DNA of 64,000 nucleotides from Flavobacterium tiangeerense (GTDB lineage: Bacteria; Bacteroidota; Bacteroidia; Flavobacteriales; Flavobacteriaceae), in the NCBI RefSeq assembly GCF_007830355.1, contig NZ_VLKO01000002.1, forward strand, positions 248,001 through 312,000. Direction: 5' to 3'. The translations under genes were made by a program, and so were the position numbers. Of the stretch, positions 46,540-55,197 are shown piece after piece. The notes under the pieces are model-generated. The model saw only the letters and a list, made by a program, of their open reading frames with translations, made no database searches and was not told the DNA's origin. Position 1 is the stretch's first letter, and each line of letters starts with the position of its first letter.

Positions 46540-47406
46540 TTATTTCTTTGCAGACAAATACACTCCTATTAAAACAATAAAAGCACCAAAAAGCTGCACG
46601 GGTGTCAACATTTCATTGTCTAACAATCCCCAACAAAAAGCAACAACAGGAATTAAATACGTTACTGATGTAGCAAAAACAGGTGAAGACATTTGAATCA
46701 ATTTAAAGAAAAGAATATTTGCAATTCCTGTCCCTACAACCCCTAAAACCATAATAAACAAGATCGACTCTTGTACTTTAAGTTCGCCTACTTGCGAAAA
46801 GAAATTCGTAAACAGTAAAACGGTAAAAGCAGGCACCAAAAGCACGATGAAATTTCCAGTTGTAATACTCAACGGACTCAAATCATGTAAGTACTTCTTG
46901 ATTAGATTTACATTTACTGCATAACATATTGACGCTATCAAAACTAAAATAGCGTAGTAATAATTTTGCTCAGGATGATGAAAAGCACCATTCAAAATCA
47001 ACAAAGCACTTCCTATAAGTCCTATTAATATCCCAAAGGTTTGATTTCTTTTAAACTGCAAACCAAAAACGAGTGCACCAATAACAAGCGTATTCAAAGG
47101 CGTTAAAGAATTCAATATAGAACTCACAGAACTATCAATTTCTGTTTGTGCAATTGCAAATAAATAGGCTGGAATAAAAGTACCAAACAAAGAAGTTAGC
47201 GCAATATACTTCCATTTGAACGAAGGTATTTTAGCAGCACTTTTAAAACCAATAATAATTAAAAAAATGGAGGCAAATATAATTCGGAGCGAACCTAATT
47301 GCATGGCTGTTAACCCTACCAATCCTTTCTTGATCAAAATAAAAGAACTCCCCCACACAAGCGCGAGAACAACAAGATACACCCACTTTAACTGCTTTGA
47401 TTCCAT
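46540..47406 (-). CDS. EamA/DMT-family transporter
   Basis: The 288-residue membrane protein has ten predicted helices in two EamA repeats. It starts LKWVYLVVLALVWGSSFILIKKGL and shows SSVSSILNSLTPLNTLVIGALVF and SPVFATSVTYLIPVVAFCWGLLDNE, both typical of RhaT/DMT carriers. Members export amino acids or metabolites; the substrate cannot be predicted here. It is divergent from the HMA lipoprotein gene. Confidence 0.93.
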   Translation of the reverse strand: MESKQLKWVYLVVLALVWGSSFILIKKGLVGLTAMQLGSLRIIFASIFLIIIGFKSAAKIPSFKWKYIALTSLFGTFIPAYLFAIAQTEIDSSVSSILNSLTPLNTLVIGALVFGLQFKRNQTFGILIGLIGSALLILNGAFHHPEQNYYYAILVLIASICYAVNVNLIKKYLHDLSPLSITTGNFIVLLVPAFTVLLFTNFFSQVGELKVQESILFIMVLGVVGTGIANILFFKLIQMSSPVFATSVTYLIPVVAFCWGLLDNEMLTPVQLFGAFIVLIGVYLSAKK

Positions 47407-47511
47407 ATAGATAATTTTACTCCAAAATTGTACTTTTTTTATGAATTACGCCTTCATTTTTTAATTAATTTTGTGAACACATTTAGAAAATAAACTTTTA
47501 ATAATAACGTC

Positions 47512-47904
47512 ATGAATTTCAATAAATCAATACTTGCATTATTGTTTGCTTGCACCCTTTTTGTGGGATGTAAAGAATCAGAAAACAAAAAACCAGGAAC
47601 TGAAATTGCTGCTGATGCTGAAGGCAAAAAAAATCCAAACGCAAAACCAAAGAAAATTGCTGCAGCAAATTTACAAACGGCAAACTTTGCAGTAGAAGGA
47701 ATGACCTGTGCTATAGGTTGCGCCAAAACCATTCAAGAAGACTTAACCCAACTTGAAGGCGTTCAAGAAGCCACCGTAAACTTTGAGACAAAACAAGCCA
47801 AAGTAACTTTTGACAAAACCATTCAGTCACCTGAAAAACTAACCAAAGTGGTTGAGGCAGCCGCTGATGGTAAAACGTACAAGGTAAAAGATATGAAATC
47901 TTAA
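47512..47904 (+). CDS. Lipoprotein with heavy-metal-associated domain
   Basis: The 130-residue protein has a lipoprotein signal (LFVGC, Cys at position 20), a Lys/Ala/Asn-rich linker and an HMA domain from about residue 55 to the end. The metal loop is GMTCAIGC, with C66 and C70. The spacing is C-X3-C rather than the usual C-X2-C, so metal binding may differ from copper chaperones such as CopZ. It is alone between EamA and a terminator, with no copper ATPase nearby. Confidence 0.9.
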   Translation: MNFNKSILALLFACTLFVGCKESENKKPGTEIAADAEGKKNPNAKPKKIAAANLQTANFAVEGMTCAIGCAKTIQEDLTQLEGVQEATVNFETKQAKVTFDKTIQSPEKLTKVVEAAADGKTYKVKDMKS

Positions 47905-47922
47905 ACGTTGCATATTAAAACG

Positions 47923-47952
47923 AAAAAATCCTCATAAAGAGGATTTTTTTTG
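47923..47952 (+). terminator. Terminator of HMA lipoprotein gene
   Basis: AAAATCCTC pairs with GAGGATTTT around ATAAA, with a run of eight T residues. Confidence 0.85.
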
Positions 47953-47999
47953 TTGATAGAGGTTACGCTTTTTTTGATATTATCAGTATAACCTAACTG

Positions 48000-48566
48000 T
48001 TATTTCCATTTTAAAGTTTCCATGAGGCGCTGCATATCATTTTTTATATAACTGGCTGCAGGCATAATTGAATCAAAATTGGGCTTGGCATAAAAATATA
48101 CGGATCCCGTTACAAAATGTCTCGTACTGTCTGTTACATAAAATTGTGAGTTTGTAGCAGCATTCCCGTCCACTTGATAAAACATACCGAACACTTTTTT
48201 ATCTGGATTCAAGTACGGCTGCTCCAAGATATCATCTGCTTTTATAACGTGTTTAAAAGTTAGTGTTTGCGCATCTCGCAACAACGCGTTTATGTTGTTT
48301 CGAACAGGATTATAGGTCAAAAAAATGGTCGCTTTCATTTTAGGATACGTAATAGTAAAACCACAATTTTTTTCTTTTTTAATGATTGCCTCCGAGTTCA
48401 TCTCAAATCCAAAAGGACATTCATTGGCAAAATTCACATAAGTAGCCTCAGGATAATCCAATCGTAAAAAGCCTGCCGGTTTTGGCAATAACTCCTCTTT
48501 ACAGCTAAATAAAACTGTAACCAATAGTATTAACGTGATGCTAATTTTTATTTTTTTTAAAATCAT
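48000..48566 (-). CDS. gldD: Gliding motility lipoprotein GldD
   Basis: The 188-residue lipoprotein (LFSC, Cys at position 22) matches GldD, needed for gliding and type IX secretion function in Flavobacterium. It reads KPAGFLRLDYPEATYVNF, then NNINALLRDAQTLTFKH and GMFYQVDGNAATNSQFYVTDS. It follows ssb by 41 bases. In F. johnsoniae, as recalled, gldE lies between ssb and gldD, but here there is no room for it. Confidence 0.93.
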   Translation of the reverse strand: MILKKIKISITLILLVTVLFSCKEELLPKPAGFLRLDYPEATYVNFANECPFGFEMNSEAIIKKEKNCGFTITYPKMKATIFLTYNPVRNNINALLRDAQTLTFKHVIKADDILEQPYLNPDKKVFGMFYQVDGNAATNSQFYVTDSTRHFVTGSVYFYAKPNFDSIMPAASYIKNDMQRLMETLKWK

Positions 48567-48607
48567 TTTCGAAATTTATTTAAAAGAAACTATCCTATTT
48601 TATTTTC

Positions 48608-49048
48608 TCAAAACGGCAAGTCATTAATATGTAGCGTCTTATTTTCGGGTTCAAAATTAGTGTTTTTTGAATCAGCACCCGCAGCTGTAGATTTATTGTT
48701 TTCACTTTCTTTTTTTGTAGTAAGAAAAGTGAATTCAGTCACTTGAATTTCCATGGTTTGCTTTGTACTTCCGTCTTCTGCTTGCCATTGTCGTGATTTA
48801 ATTCTGCCTTCAACATAAATTTTATCTCCCTTAGAAAGGTATTTTTCACAAAGTTCAGCGGCTTTGTTACGCACTACAAGATTGTGCCATTCCGTTGAAG
48901 TTATTTTTTCATTGGTAGTTTTATTGATGTACACTTCATTAGTAGCTAGCTGAAACCTGCCTATGCAATTGCCTCCCTCAAAGTAGTGCATCTTGATGGC
49001 GTCACCAAGATAGCCTATAAGCATGACTTTATTTAATGTTCCGTTCAT
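48608..49048 (-). CDS. ssb: Single-stranded DNA-binding protein
   Basis: The 146-residue protein has an OB fold over residues 1-110 (MNGTLNKVMLIGYLGDAIKMHYF, TEWHNLVVRNKAAELCEKYLSKGDKIYVEG). After a Ser/Lys/Asn linker comes the acidic, docking C terminus LHINDLPF. It differs from many SSBs in having DLPF as the exact end. It has its own -7 box and is followed by gldD. Confidence 0.96.
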   Translation of the reverse strand: MNGTLNKVMLIGYLGDAIKMHYFEGGNCIGRFQLATNEVYINKTTNEKITSTEWHNLVVRNKAAELCEKYLSKGDKIYVEGRIKSRQWQAEDGSTKQTMEIQVTEFTFLTTKKESENNKSTAAGADSKNTNFEPENKTLHINDLPF

Positions 49049-49067
49049 TGTGATTTGTGGTATGTAT

Positions 49068-49075
49068 CAAAGGTA
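49068..49075 (-). promoter_or_regulatory. ssb -7 box
   Basis: On the minus strand TACCTTTG fits TAnnTTTG and lies 19 bases before the ssb ATG, separating it from mutY. Confidence 0.6.
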
Positions 49076-49094
49076 CATTTTTTTTGGAAACGGT

Positions 49095-50135
49095 TTAAAA
49101 CAATTCTTTTTCAATAAAATTATGAATAACAATTGGGAACGGAAAACTTCGCAAAGTTTCAATATCTATTGCGTTTTCTAAAGTTTCTTCTACTTGAACC
49201 TTCCAAAACCTAATGTATAAATGCTGGTGGGACAATTTGTGCAATACACTCTTTGTGTTGTACTCATATATAATAGGTTTCGATTCCTCTTTACCATATA
49301 CTTCTTGAACATATTCATTCACACAATCAAAACCTTCCTCTTTATCGGTTTCTAAAACTGGAAACTCATATAGGTTGTGCCAAATTCCTTTATCAGTACG
49401 TTTTTGAACTAAAGCATTACTGTTAGCATCTTCAAAAACTAAATAATTAAAGTAGCGATTTCGTACTTTGAGCTTTTTTGACTTTACAGGCAATTGATCG
49501 ACTTTGTTTTTCTGCAAAGCCATGCAGCTATCATTAAAAACACAACCGCCACAATCAGGACTTTTAGGTACGCATTGCAAGGCACCAAACTCCATTATGG
49601 CTTGATTAAAAATTGCAGGATTGTCCTTTGGCATCAGTTCAAAAGCCAAAGCAGAAAATTCATTTTTGGCTGCTGCCTGAGCAATATCTGTTTCCACATC
49701 AAAATAACGAGCCAAAACCCGAAAAACATTTCCATCAACTACTGGAACGGCTTCATTATAGGCAAATGATGCAATTGCTGCAGCTGTATACGTACCTACT
49801 CCTTTTAGTTTTAAAAGCTCATTATAGTTTTCTGGAAATACACCTGACAGTTCAGTAGCTATGTATTGGGCCGTTTTGTGCAAATTACGTGCTCTAGAAT
49901 AATACCCTAAACCTTGCCATAATTTTAAGACTTGTTCTTCACTTGCAGCGGCCAAATCAAAAACGGTGGGAAATGCTGTAGTAAAAGCAAAAAAATAGGG
50001 CATTCCTTGCGCCACACGTGTTTGTTGTAACATGATTTCTGAGAGCCAAATCTCGTATGGATTTGTGGTATGACGCCATGGCAAATCACGTTTGTTTTGT
50101 AAATACCAATCTGTCAGTGTTTTATAAAAAATCAT
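49095..50135 (-). CDS. mutY: A/G-specific adenine glycosylase MutY
   Basis: The 346-residue enzyme removes adenine mispaired with 8-oxoguanine. The helix-hairpin-helix LKGVGTYTAAAIASFAYNEAVPVVDGNVFRV includes the catalytic Asp. The iron-sulfur loop C-X6-C-X2-C-X5-C is intact (CVPKSPDCGGCVFNDSC). A NUDIX-like C-terminal domain that recognises 8-oxoG follows. It is divergent from HU. Confidence 0.97.
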   Translation of the reverse strand: MIFYKTLTDWYLQNKRDLPWRHTTNPYEIWLSEIMLQQTRVAQGMPYFFAFTTAFPTVFDLAAASEEQVLKLWQGLGYYSRARNLHKTAQYIATELSGVFPENYNELLKLKGVGTYTAAAIASFAYNEAVPVVDGNVFRVLARYFDVETDIAQAAAKNEFSALAFELMPKDNPAIFNQAIMEFGALQCVPKSPDCGGCVFNDSCMALQKNKVDQLPVKSKKLKVRNRYFNYLVFEDANSNALVQKRTDKGIWHNLYEFPVLETDKEEGFDCVNEYVQEVYGKEESKPIIYEYNTKSVLHKLSHQHLYIRFWKVQVEETLENAIDIETLRSFPFPIVIHNFIEKELF

Positions 50136-50153
50136 GTTTTAATTATTTGTTAG

Positions 50154-50226
50154 CAAAAGTAAAAGTTTATGTAATTAAAATTTAATGAATTAGCTTGAAT
50201 TATTGTTTTTTAAATTCCTATATTTG
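50154..50226. promoter_or_regulatory. Divergent promoters of mutY and HU
   Basis: TACTTTTG on the minus strand (50154-50161) faces mutY, 19 bases before its ATG. TATATTTG on the plus strand (50219-50226) faces HU, 42 bases before its ATG. Both match TAnnTTTG. Confidence 0.7.
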
Positions 50227-50268
50227 CAAACTCAAAAAAATAGTACAACATTATAAATAGGAAAGAAA

Positions 50269-50559
50269 ATGACGAAAGCAGATATCGTAGCAAAAATTTC
50301 AGAAAAATTAGGTCTTGAAAAAGGAGATGTACAAGCAACTGTAGAGACCTTTATGAATGAAGTTAAAAATTCATTAGAAACTGGCGACAATGTATATTTA
50401 AGAGGTTTTGGAAGTTTTATAGTGAAGACTAGAGCTGAGAAAACAGGTAGAAATATCTCAAAAAATACAACTATTAAGATTCCTGCACATAACATTCCTG
50501 CATTCAAACCTGCAAAAGTTTTTGTAGAAGGAGTGAAAACAAATAACGAAGCAAAATAA
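50269..50559 (+). CDS. DNA-binding protein HU/IHF family
   Basis: The 96-residue protein is a dimeric DNA-bending protein of the HU family. It has the two N-terminal helices (MTKADIVAKISEKLGLEKGDVQATVETFMNEV), the core LRGFGSFIVKTRAEKTGRN and the beta-arm with the DNA-intercalating Pro in IPAHNIPAFKPAK. It is followed 27 bases later by the small basic protein gene. Confidence 0.96.
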   Translation: MTKADIVAKISEKLGLEKGDVQATVETFMNEVKNSLETGDNVYLRGFGSFIVKTRAEKTGRNISKNTTIKIPAHNIPAFKPAKVFVEGVKTNNEAK

Positions 50560-50586
50560 TAATATTAATCATAAAATCGACAAGAC

Positions 50587-50679
50587 ATGCCAAGTGGTAA
50601 AAAAAGAAAGAGACATAAGGTAGCAACGCACAAACGTAAAAAAAGAGCGAGAGCTAACCGTCACAAGAAGAAAAAGTAG
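50587..50679 (+). CDS. 30-residue very basic protein
   Basis: The ATG at 50587 opens a frame of 30 codons, MPSGKKRKRHKVATHKRKKR then ARANRHKKKK, in which 19 of 30 residues are Lys, Arg or His. It sits between HU and RNase G, has few alternatives to coding, and closely resembles small basic peptides I recall in other Bacteroidota at the same place. Ribosomal or other RNA binding is the obvious guess, unproven here. The stop overlaps the terminator hairpin. Confidence 0.8.
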   Translation: MPSGKKRKRHKVATHKRKKRARANRHKKKK

Positions 50680-50696
50680 TTTTAAACTACTTTTTT
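50671..50696 (+). terminator. Terminator of HU and small basic protein genes
   Basis: AAGTAGT pairs with ACTACTT around TTTAA, followed by T residues; it overlaps the preceding stop codon. Confidence 0.7.
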
Positions 50697-50733
50697 CTTT
50701 TTAAACGTTCATTGAAATTGAAAATCCAGTCAG

Positions 50734-50920
50734 CAATATACAGTCTCCGTCAGCACTTCAGCTAAAAACTGAAACTGTATATTGTAAACTGAAATTTTCT
50801 CCGGGTACAATACCTGTTAAATTATTGTTTAATCCATCCTTACAGCCAGTTATGGGTTATGAGTTATGAGTTATGAGTTGCAATACTTTTGACTTTCGAC
50901 TTTTGACTTTCGACTTAAAG
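50734..50920. repeat. Short-word repeats before RNase G gene
   Basis: CAATATACAGT (50734-50744) is the exact complement of ACTGTATATTG (50774-50784), with nested CAGTTT words. Further on, TTATGAG is repeated three times (about 50854-50875) and ACTTTCGACTTTTG-like words are repeated to 50920. The 260-base gap holds no gene. Confidence 0.6.
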
Positions 50921-50939
50921 TCAGGATAAAAATTTACAA

Positions 50940-52484
50940 ATGAATAAAGAATTAATCATTAGATCTAGTTCTGAAGCCGTAGATTTTGCCTTATTAAAAG
51001 ATGGAAAACTAATTGAATTACACAAAGAAGAAGAAAAAAGCAACTTCCAAGTAGGCGATATTTTTATTGCTAAAATCAGGAAACCAGTTGCTGGACTCAA
51101 TGCTGCTTTTGTAAACGTAGGCTTTGAAAAAGATGCCTTTTTACATTATCATGATTTAGGACCTAACCTATCTTCTCAACTGAAATTCATAAAACTTGTA
51201 AGCGCAGGTAAAATAAAAGATTTCTCCCTAAAAAACTTTCAGTTTGAAAAAGAAATAGACAAAGATGGCACCATTACTGATGTTTTGAATGCCAATCAAT
51301 CTGTTTTAGTACAAGTCGTCAAAGAACCTATATCCACAAAAGGACCAAGGATAAGCGCTGAGCTTTCTCTTGCCGGAAGATTTATAGTTTTGGTTCCGTT
51401 TTCTGACCGCGTTTCTATTTCACAAAAAATAGAAGACAAAAAAGAAAAGGAACGCTTGAAACGATTAGTGCAATCTGTCAAACCAAAAGGATTTGGTGTT
51501 ATTGTTCGCACAGTAGCCGAAGGCAAAAGCACAGTAGAATTAGAAAAAGATTTGCAGAACCTGCTAAGCAGATGGACTGCAATGTGTAAAAAATTACCAA
51601 CTGCTCATCATCCGTCAAAAGTACTTGGAGAGCTCAACAGAGCTTCATCAATACTTCGAGACGTGTTTAATGATACCTTTAGCGGTATTCAAATAGATGA
51701 TGAAGAGTTGTACAACCAAACAAAGGATTACTTGCAAGAAATTGCACCATCCAAACAATCAATTGTAAAGTTCTATCAATCAAAAGACACACCTATTTTT
51801 GAGAAATACAACATAGAGCGACAAATCAAGACTTCATTTGGGAAAACAGTTTCCATGAGTAAAGGAGCTTACCTAATTATAGAACACACCGAAGCGTTGC
51901 ACGTTATAGACGTAAACAGCGGAAACCGTTCTAACAAAGCTACCAACCAAGAAGATACTGCCATGGAAGTCAATATGATTGCTGCTGCCGAAATTGCTAG
52001 ACAATTACGTCTGCGAGATATGGGCGGTATCATTGTAGTTGATTTTATCGATATGTCAAATCCTGAAAATCGCAAAGTGTTGTTCGATTTCTTAAAAGAA
52101 GAAATGAGCGATGATAAAGCCAAACACAAAATCTTACCTCCTAGTAAATTTGGTTTAGTCCAAATTACAAGACAAAGAGTAAGACCAGAAGTTAATATTA
52201 AAACTAGAGAAGAAGATCCAAACAATGTAGAAGGCGAAATTGAAGCGCCAATCCAAATCATTGATAAAATAGCTTTTGACCTAGAAAGAGTATTAAAAAA
52301 CCACAATCAAGTAGTTCTTAATGTACATCCGTTTGTGGCCGCATACCTTACCAAAGGTTTTCCATCATTGCGTTCAAGATGGTTTCTTGAACACAAAAAA
52401 TGGGTGAAAATTATACCTCGTGATGCTTACACGTACCTAGAATATCACTTTTATGACAAAAAAGAAAATGCTGTCATAGAATAA
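50940..52484 (+). CDS. rng: Ribonuclease G/E
   Basis: The 514-residue protein is an RNase E/G endonuclease for rRNA maturation and mRNA decay. An S1 domain covers about residues 35-125. The catalytic Mg ligands are D324 (HVIDVNSGNRS) and D368 (VVDFIDM). The zinc-link CPxCxGxG that joins subunits in E. coli enzymes is absent: the position reads RPEVNIKTREEDPNN without cysteine. The C-terminal small domain (VVLNVHPFVAAYLTKG) is present, so the length is normal. Confidence 0.95.
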   Translation: MNKELIIRSSSEAVDFALLKDGKLIELHKEEEKSNFQVGDIFIAKIRKPVAGLNAAFVNVGFEKDAFLHYHDLGPNLSSQLKFIKLVSAGKIKDFSLKNFQFEKEIDKDGTITDVLNANQSVLVQVVKEPISTKGPRISAELSLAGRFIVLVPFSDRVSISQKIEDKKEKERLKRLVQSVKPKGFGVIVRTVAEGKSTVELEKDLQNLLSRWTAMCKKLPTAHHPSKVLGELNRASSILRDVFNDTFSGIQIDDEELYNQTKDYLQEIAPSKQSIVKFYQSKDTPIFEKYNIERQIKTSFGKTVSMSKGAYLIIEHTEALHVIDVNSGNRSNKATNQEDTAMEVNMIAAAEIARQLRLRDMGGIIVVDFIDMSNPENRKVLFDFLKEEMSDDKAKHKILPPSKFGLVQITRQRVRPEVNIKTREEDPNNVEGEIEAPIQIIDKIAFDLERVLKNHNQVVLNVHPFVAAYLTKGFPSLRSRWFLEHKKWVKIIPRDAYTYLEYHFYDKKENAVIE

Positions 52485-52489
52485 AACAA

Positions 52490-52519
52490 ACTCCTCAAGA
52501 AATTGGGGAGTTTTTTTTT
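52490..52519 (+). terminator. rng terminator
   Basis: CTCCTCAA pairs with TTGGGGAG (one G-U) around GAAA, followed by nine T residues. Confidence 0.85.
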
Positions 52520-52541
52520 GCTCTTTTTTTAGTAGCTACTT

Positions 52542-52632
52542 CCAGCTATCCGCTATATTCCCGATCAAAAAAACTACGACCGAAAAAGCCTTGTTTTTTA
52601 AGATCGGGAGATGCCGCTGCTATCTGGGCTAA
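52542..52632 (+). repeat. Dispersed hairpin element, copy D
   Basis: CCAG (52542-52545) and CTGG (52624-52627) mark the ends. CCAGCTATCCGCTATATT starts the element and GATGCCGCTGCTATCTGGGC ends it. CCCGATC (52560-52566) and GATCGGG (52602-52608) form an internal stem. It follows the rng terminator directly. Confidence 0.65.
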
Positions 52633-52688
52633 GAGAATCAATTTCAAAAGAAGATTCTCTATTAAAAAGATATTCAGAATTCAAAAAA

Positions 52689-55064
52689 TCATTCCCTAAC
52701 AATTTCAATCTTCCTCCTAATTTCGTTTCCAAATTCATCTACCACAGTGATATAATGAAACCCTGTTGTTGCCGAGATTGGCATTTCATGAAAAGTTTTC
52801 GTACTGCCTTTAAACACTTGGTCAACATACCAAAAAAGTTTACTATCTCTTTGCGAATGCGCTACTTTTAAAATCACAGGCTGAACTTCGCTATTAAAAT
52901 TCTTAGTCAGGTAGATTTTGCTATTTGTTTTCGGATAAATAAAATCCATTGTTGCGGTTTGTGTACCCATACAATCACTCCTAAACGGTGGCAATGGCAA
53001 ATATTCAATATGCTGACTTTTGTAATACCAAGCCATTACGGGTGGCAAAATGAACCAGTTCTTAGTGACTATATTTTCAATGTTTTCGCAACTACTGTTC
53101 ACTTGAAATTGCAGTAAATTATCCAAATGCACGGTTTTGTGATACGGACAAATCGAAGTGTTTTTCCCTTTTTTTGGAACGAGCTGTTTTATTGTTGGGC
53201 AACCGTCTTTGGCCAAATGACCACTCAAACTGCACACCTCAACTTCTTCTAAATCCTTAAATGGGGTATCAAACCATCGTTGTCTAGACAACAAATTAAA
53301 AACATCAAATAAAATTGGTGCCGCACTAGTGACACCCGTCAAGGTAGGTCTACCTTCTCCTGTCGCGTTACCCACCCATACACCTACCACATATCTCGCA
53401 TTGGTACCTATCGCCCACGCATCACGATTCCCGAAACTTGTTCCCGTTTTCCAAGCAATCTTGAGTGAACTATCATAAAATTTCCAAGCCTCATCACCTT
53501 CGGGACGATTGACTTGTTCCATTGCGTTATAAGTGAGCCAAATTGATCCTGCACCCAAGATGTTCTTTTGCTTGGTTTCGTCGCCAAAATCAACTTGAAC
53601 ATCATCCTGATAGTTTAATTCTGCAAATTCATTGGTTCTGTAGTTTCCTTGATTTTTATTGAAAAAATTTAAAGTTGAAGACAAACCAGCATAGGTTCGG
53701 CACAGATCCCATAAATTACTTTCGGCACCACCCAAAATAAGTGACAAACCGTAATGATCAGGCGGTTTTGAAATATCCCGTAATTTAAATCGCTGCAATT
53801 CTTCGTAAAATTTATTCACTCCAAAATCCTGTAACATCAATACAGATGGGATGTTCAAGGATCGTGCTAATGCCCGATGCGCTGGAACGGCTCCATCAAA
53901 TGTCAGGTTGAAATTCTGAGGCGTATAACCCGCAATCTGCGTTGGTATATCTGCCACTAATGTATTCGGCAACAACTCTCCATCATCTAGCATACCGGCG
54001 TATAAAAGCGGTTTCAGAATACTTCCTGTACTTCTTGGCGCATCAATAATATCGACATCTTTTTGATGATTCCCATCCGTAGGCGAGTTACCCACATAGC
54101 TCATCACTTTTCTATTCGAGACGTCAATTACCAAAATAGCCAAATTATGCACTTCATTTTGCTTGTATTGGTTGTAATAATACTTTGCAATTTGATTGAC
54201 CCTGTTTTGCAACCCAATCTCTACTGTCGTTTTCACCCGAGTTCCATCTTGATTCTTAGCTACTCTTTGCAATAAATGAGGTGCAATTTGTGGTAAATCA
54301 TACGGTTTTTGAGGCAAAGGTTCGTCTATAGAAAGTTTGTAAGTTTGCTTGTCAATTACACCTTCTTGGTTTAATTTCAACAACAGTCGGTTGCGTTTAC
54401 TCAATAATTTAACTTGGTTTTTTCCGGGATAAATTAAACTGGGCGCATTAGGTAAAACAGCTAAAGTTGCACTCTCGGCCCATGACAATTGATGGGATTG
54501 GACGCCAAAATACCGCCAAGAAGCCATTTCGAGACCCACTACATTCCCGCCAAAAGGAGCGTGCGCAGCATACAGTTCCAAAATTTCGTTTTTAGAATAG
54601 CCCAATTCTAATCGGGTGGCAAGAATGAGTTCGATTATTTTTTCAAAATAAGTTCGCCTTTTCCCGTTTCTGGATAAGCGAATAACTTGTTGCGTCAGCG
54701 TGCTTCCGCCCCGAACGACTTTGCCTGCTTTTCTATTTTGCTGGACAGCATTGACCATCGCCATAGGATTGAATCCGGGGTGTTTATAGAAATATTCGTC
54801 TTCAAAATAAACAATACATTTTTTGAACTTATCTGGAACGCTGTCTTGAGAAGGAAATCGCCATTGCCCATCGAGAGCAATTTTGGCACCAAGCAATTCG
54901 CCTTCTTTACTTTCAATCACCGTCGAATAAGGTTCTTGAAACAATGTTCCTGGCAATGAAAAATAATAAACCACCAACAGCAAAAAGGCTATTGATGATT
55001 TAATTTTATTTCTTTTTATCCAATTTTTGATGCGTTGCAAGAACGCTAATAGTTTATTTTTCAA
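52689..55064 (-). CDS. pbpC: Penicillin-binding protein 1C
   Basis: The 791-residue protein has one N-terminal membrane helix (about residues 22-40), a glycosyltransferase 51 domain (ECIVYFEDEYFYKHPGFNP-like region, then GGSTLTQQVIRL), a transpeptidase domain and the BiPBP C-terminal domain. The active Ser is S348 in GSILKP, with KTGTSFGNRDAW further on. It would build or repair peptidoglycan. Its partner alpha-2-macroglobulin gene lies upstream but is separated by the RAYT/REP unit. Confidence 0.96.
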   Translation of the reverse strand: MKNKLLAFLQRIKNWIKRNKIKSSIAFLLLVVYYFSLPGTLFQEPYSTVIESKEGELLGAKIALDGQWRFPSQDSVPDKFKKCIVYFEDEYFYKHPGFNPMAMVNAVQQNRKAGKVVRGGSTLTQQVIRLSRNGKRRTYFEKIIELILATRLELGYSKNEILELYAAHAPFGGNVVGLEMASWRYFGVQSHQLSWAESATLAVLPNAPSLIYPGKNQVKLLSKRNRLLLKLNQEGVIDKQTYKLSIDEPLPQKPYDLPQIAPHLLQRVAKNQDGTRVKTTVEIGLQNRVNQIAKYYYNQYKQNEVHNLAILVIDVSNRKVMSYVGNSPTDGNHQKDVDIIDAPRSTGSILKPLLYAGMLDDGELLPNTLVADIPTQIAGYTPQNFNLTFDGAVPAHRALARSLNIPSVLMLQDFGVNKFYEELQRFKLRDISKPPDHYGLSLILGGAESNLWDLCRTYAGLSSTLNFFNKNQGNYRTNEFAELNYQDDVQVDFGDETKQKNILGAGSIWLTYNAMEQVNRPEGDEAWKFYDSSLKIAWKTGTSFGNRDAWAIGTNARYVVGVWVGNATGEGRPTLTGVTSAAPILFDVFNLLSRQRWFDTPFKDLEEVEVCSLSGHLAKDGCPTIKQLVPKKGKNTSICPYHKTVHLDNLLQFQVNSSCENIENIVTKNWFILPPVMAWYYKSQHIEYLPLPPFRSDCMGTQTATMDFIYPKTNSKIYLTKNFNSEVQPVILKVAHSQRDSKLFWYVDQVFKGSTKTFHEMPISATTGFHYITVVDEFGNEIRRKIEIVRE

Positions 55065-55087
55065 AGTGAAGTTTGTTTGTTTCTCTT

Positions 55088-55188
55088 CCTAACAGGTTTC
55101 TTTTAACCTGTTAGGTATGCTTTGACAATCCTAAAATAAAAATTAGTTTAACATAATAATACCTAACAGGTTTTAGAAACCTGTTAGG
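55088..55188. repeat. REP pair 1 (downstream of RAYT gene)
   Basis: Two palindromes sharing the arms CCTAACAGGTT / AACCTGTTAGG lie at 55088-55115 and 55162-55188, separated by a 46-base AT-rich spacer. The spacer aligns with that of REP pair 2 (TAT..TTT.CA.TCTA.AAATAAAAA..TTTAA..TAATA). Confidence 0.92.
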
Positions 55189-55197
55189 ATAAGTAAT

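Noticed and set aside
47454-47732. 92-codon minus-strand frame over the HMA lipoprotein gene
   Set aside because: It is antisense to a gene with a good lipobox and HMA motif, and has no signature of its own.
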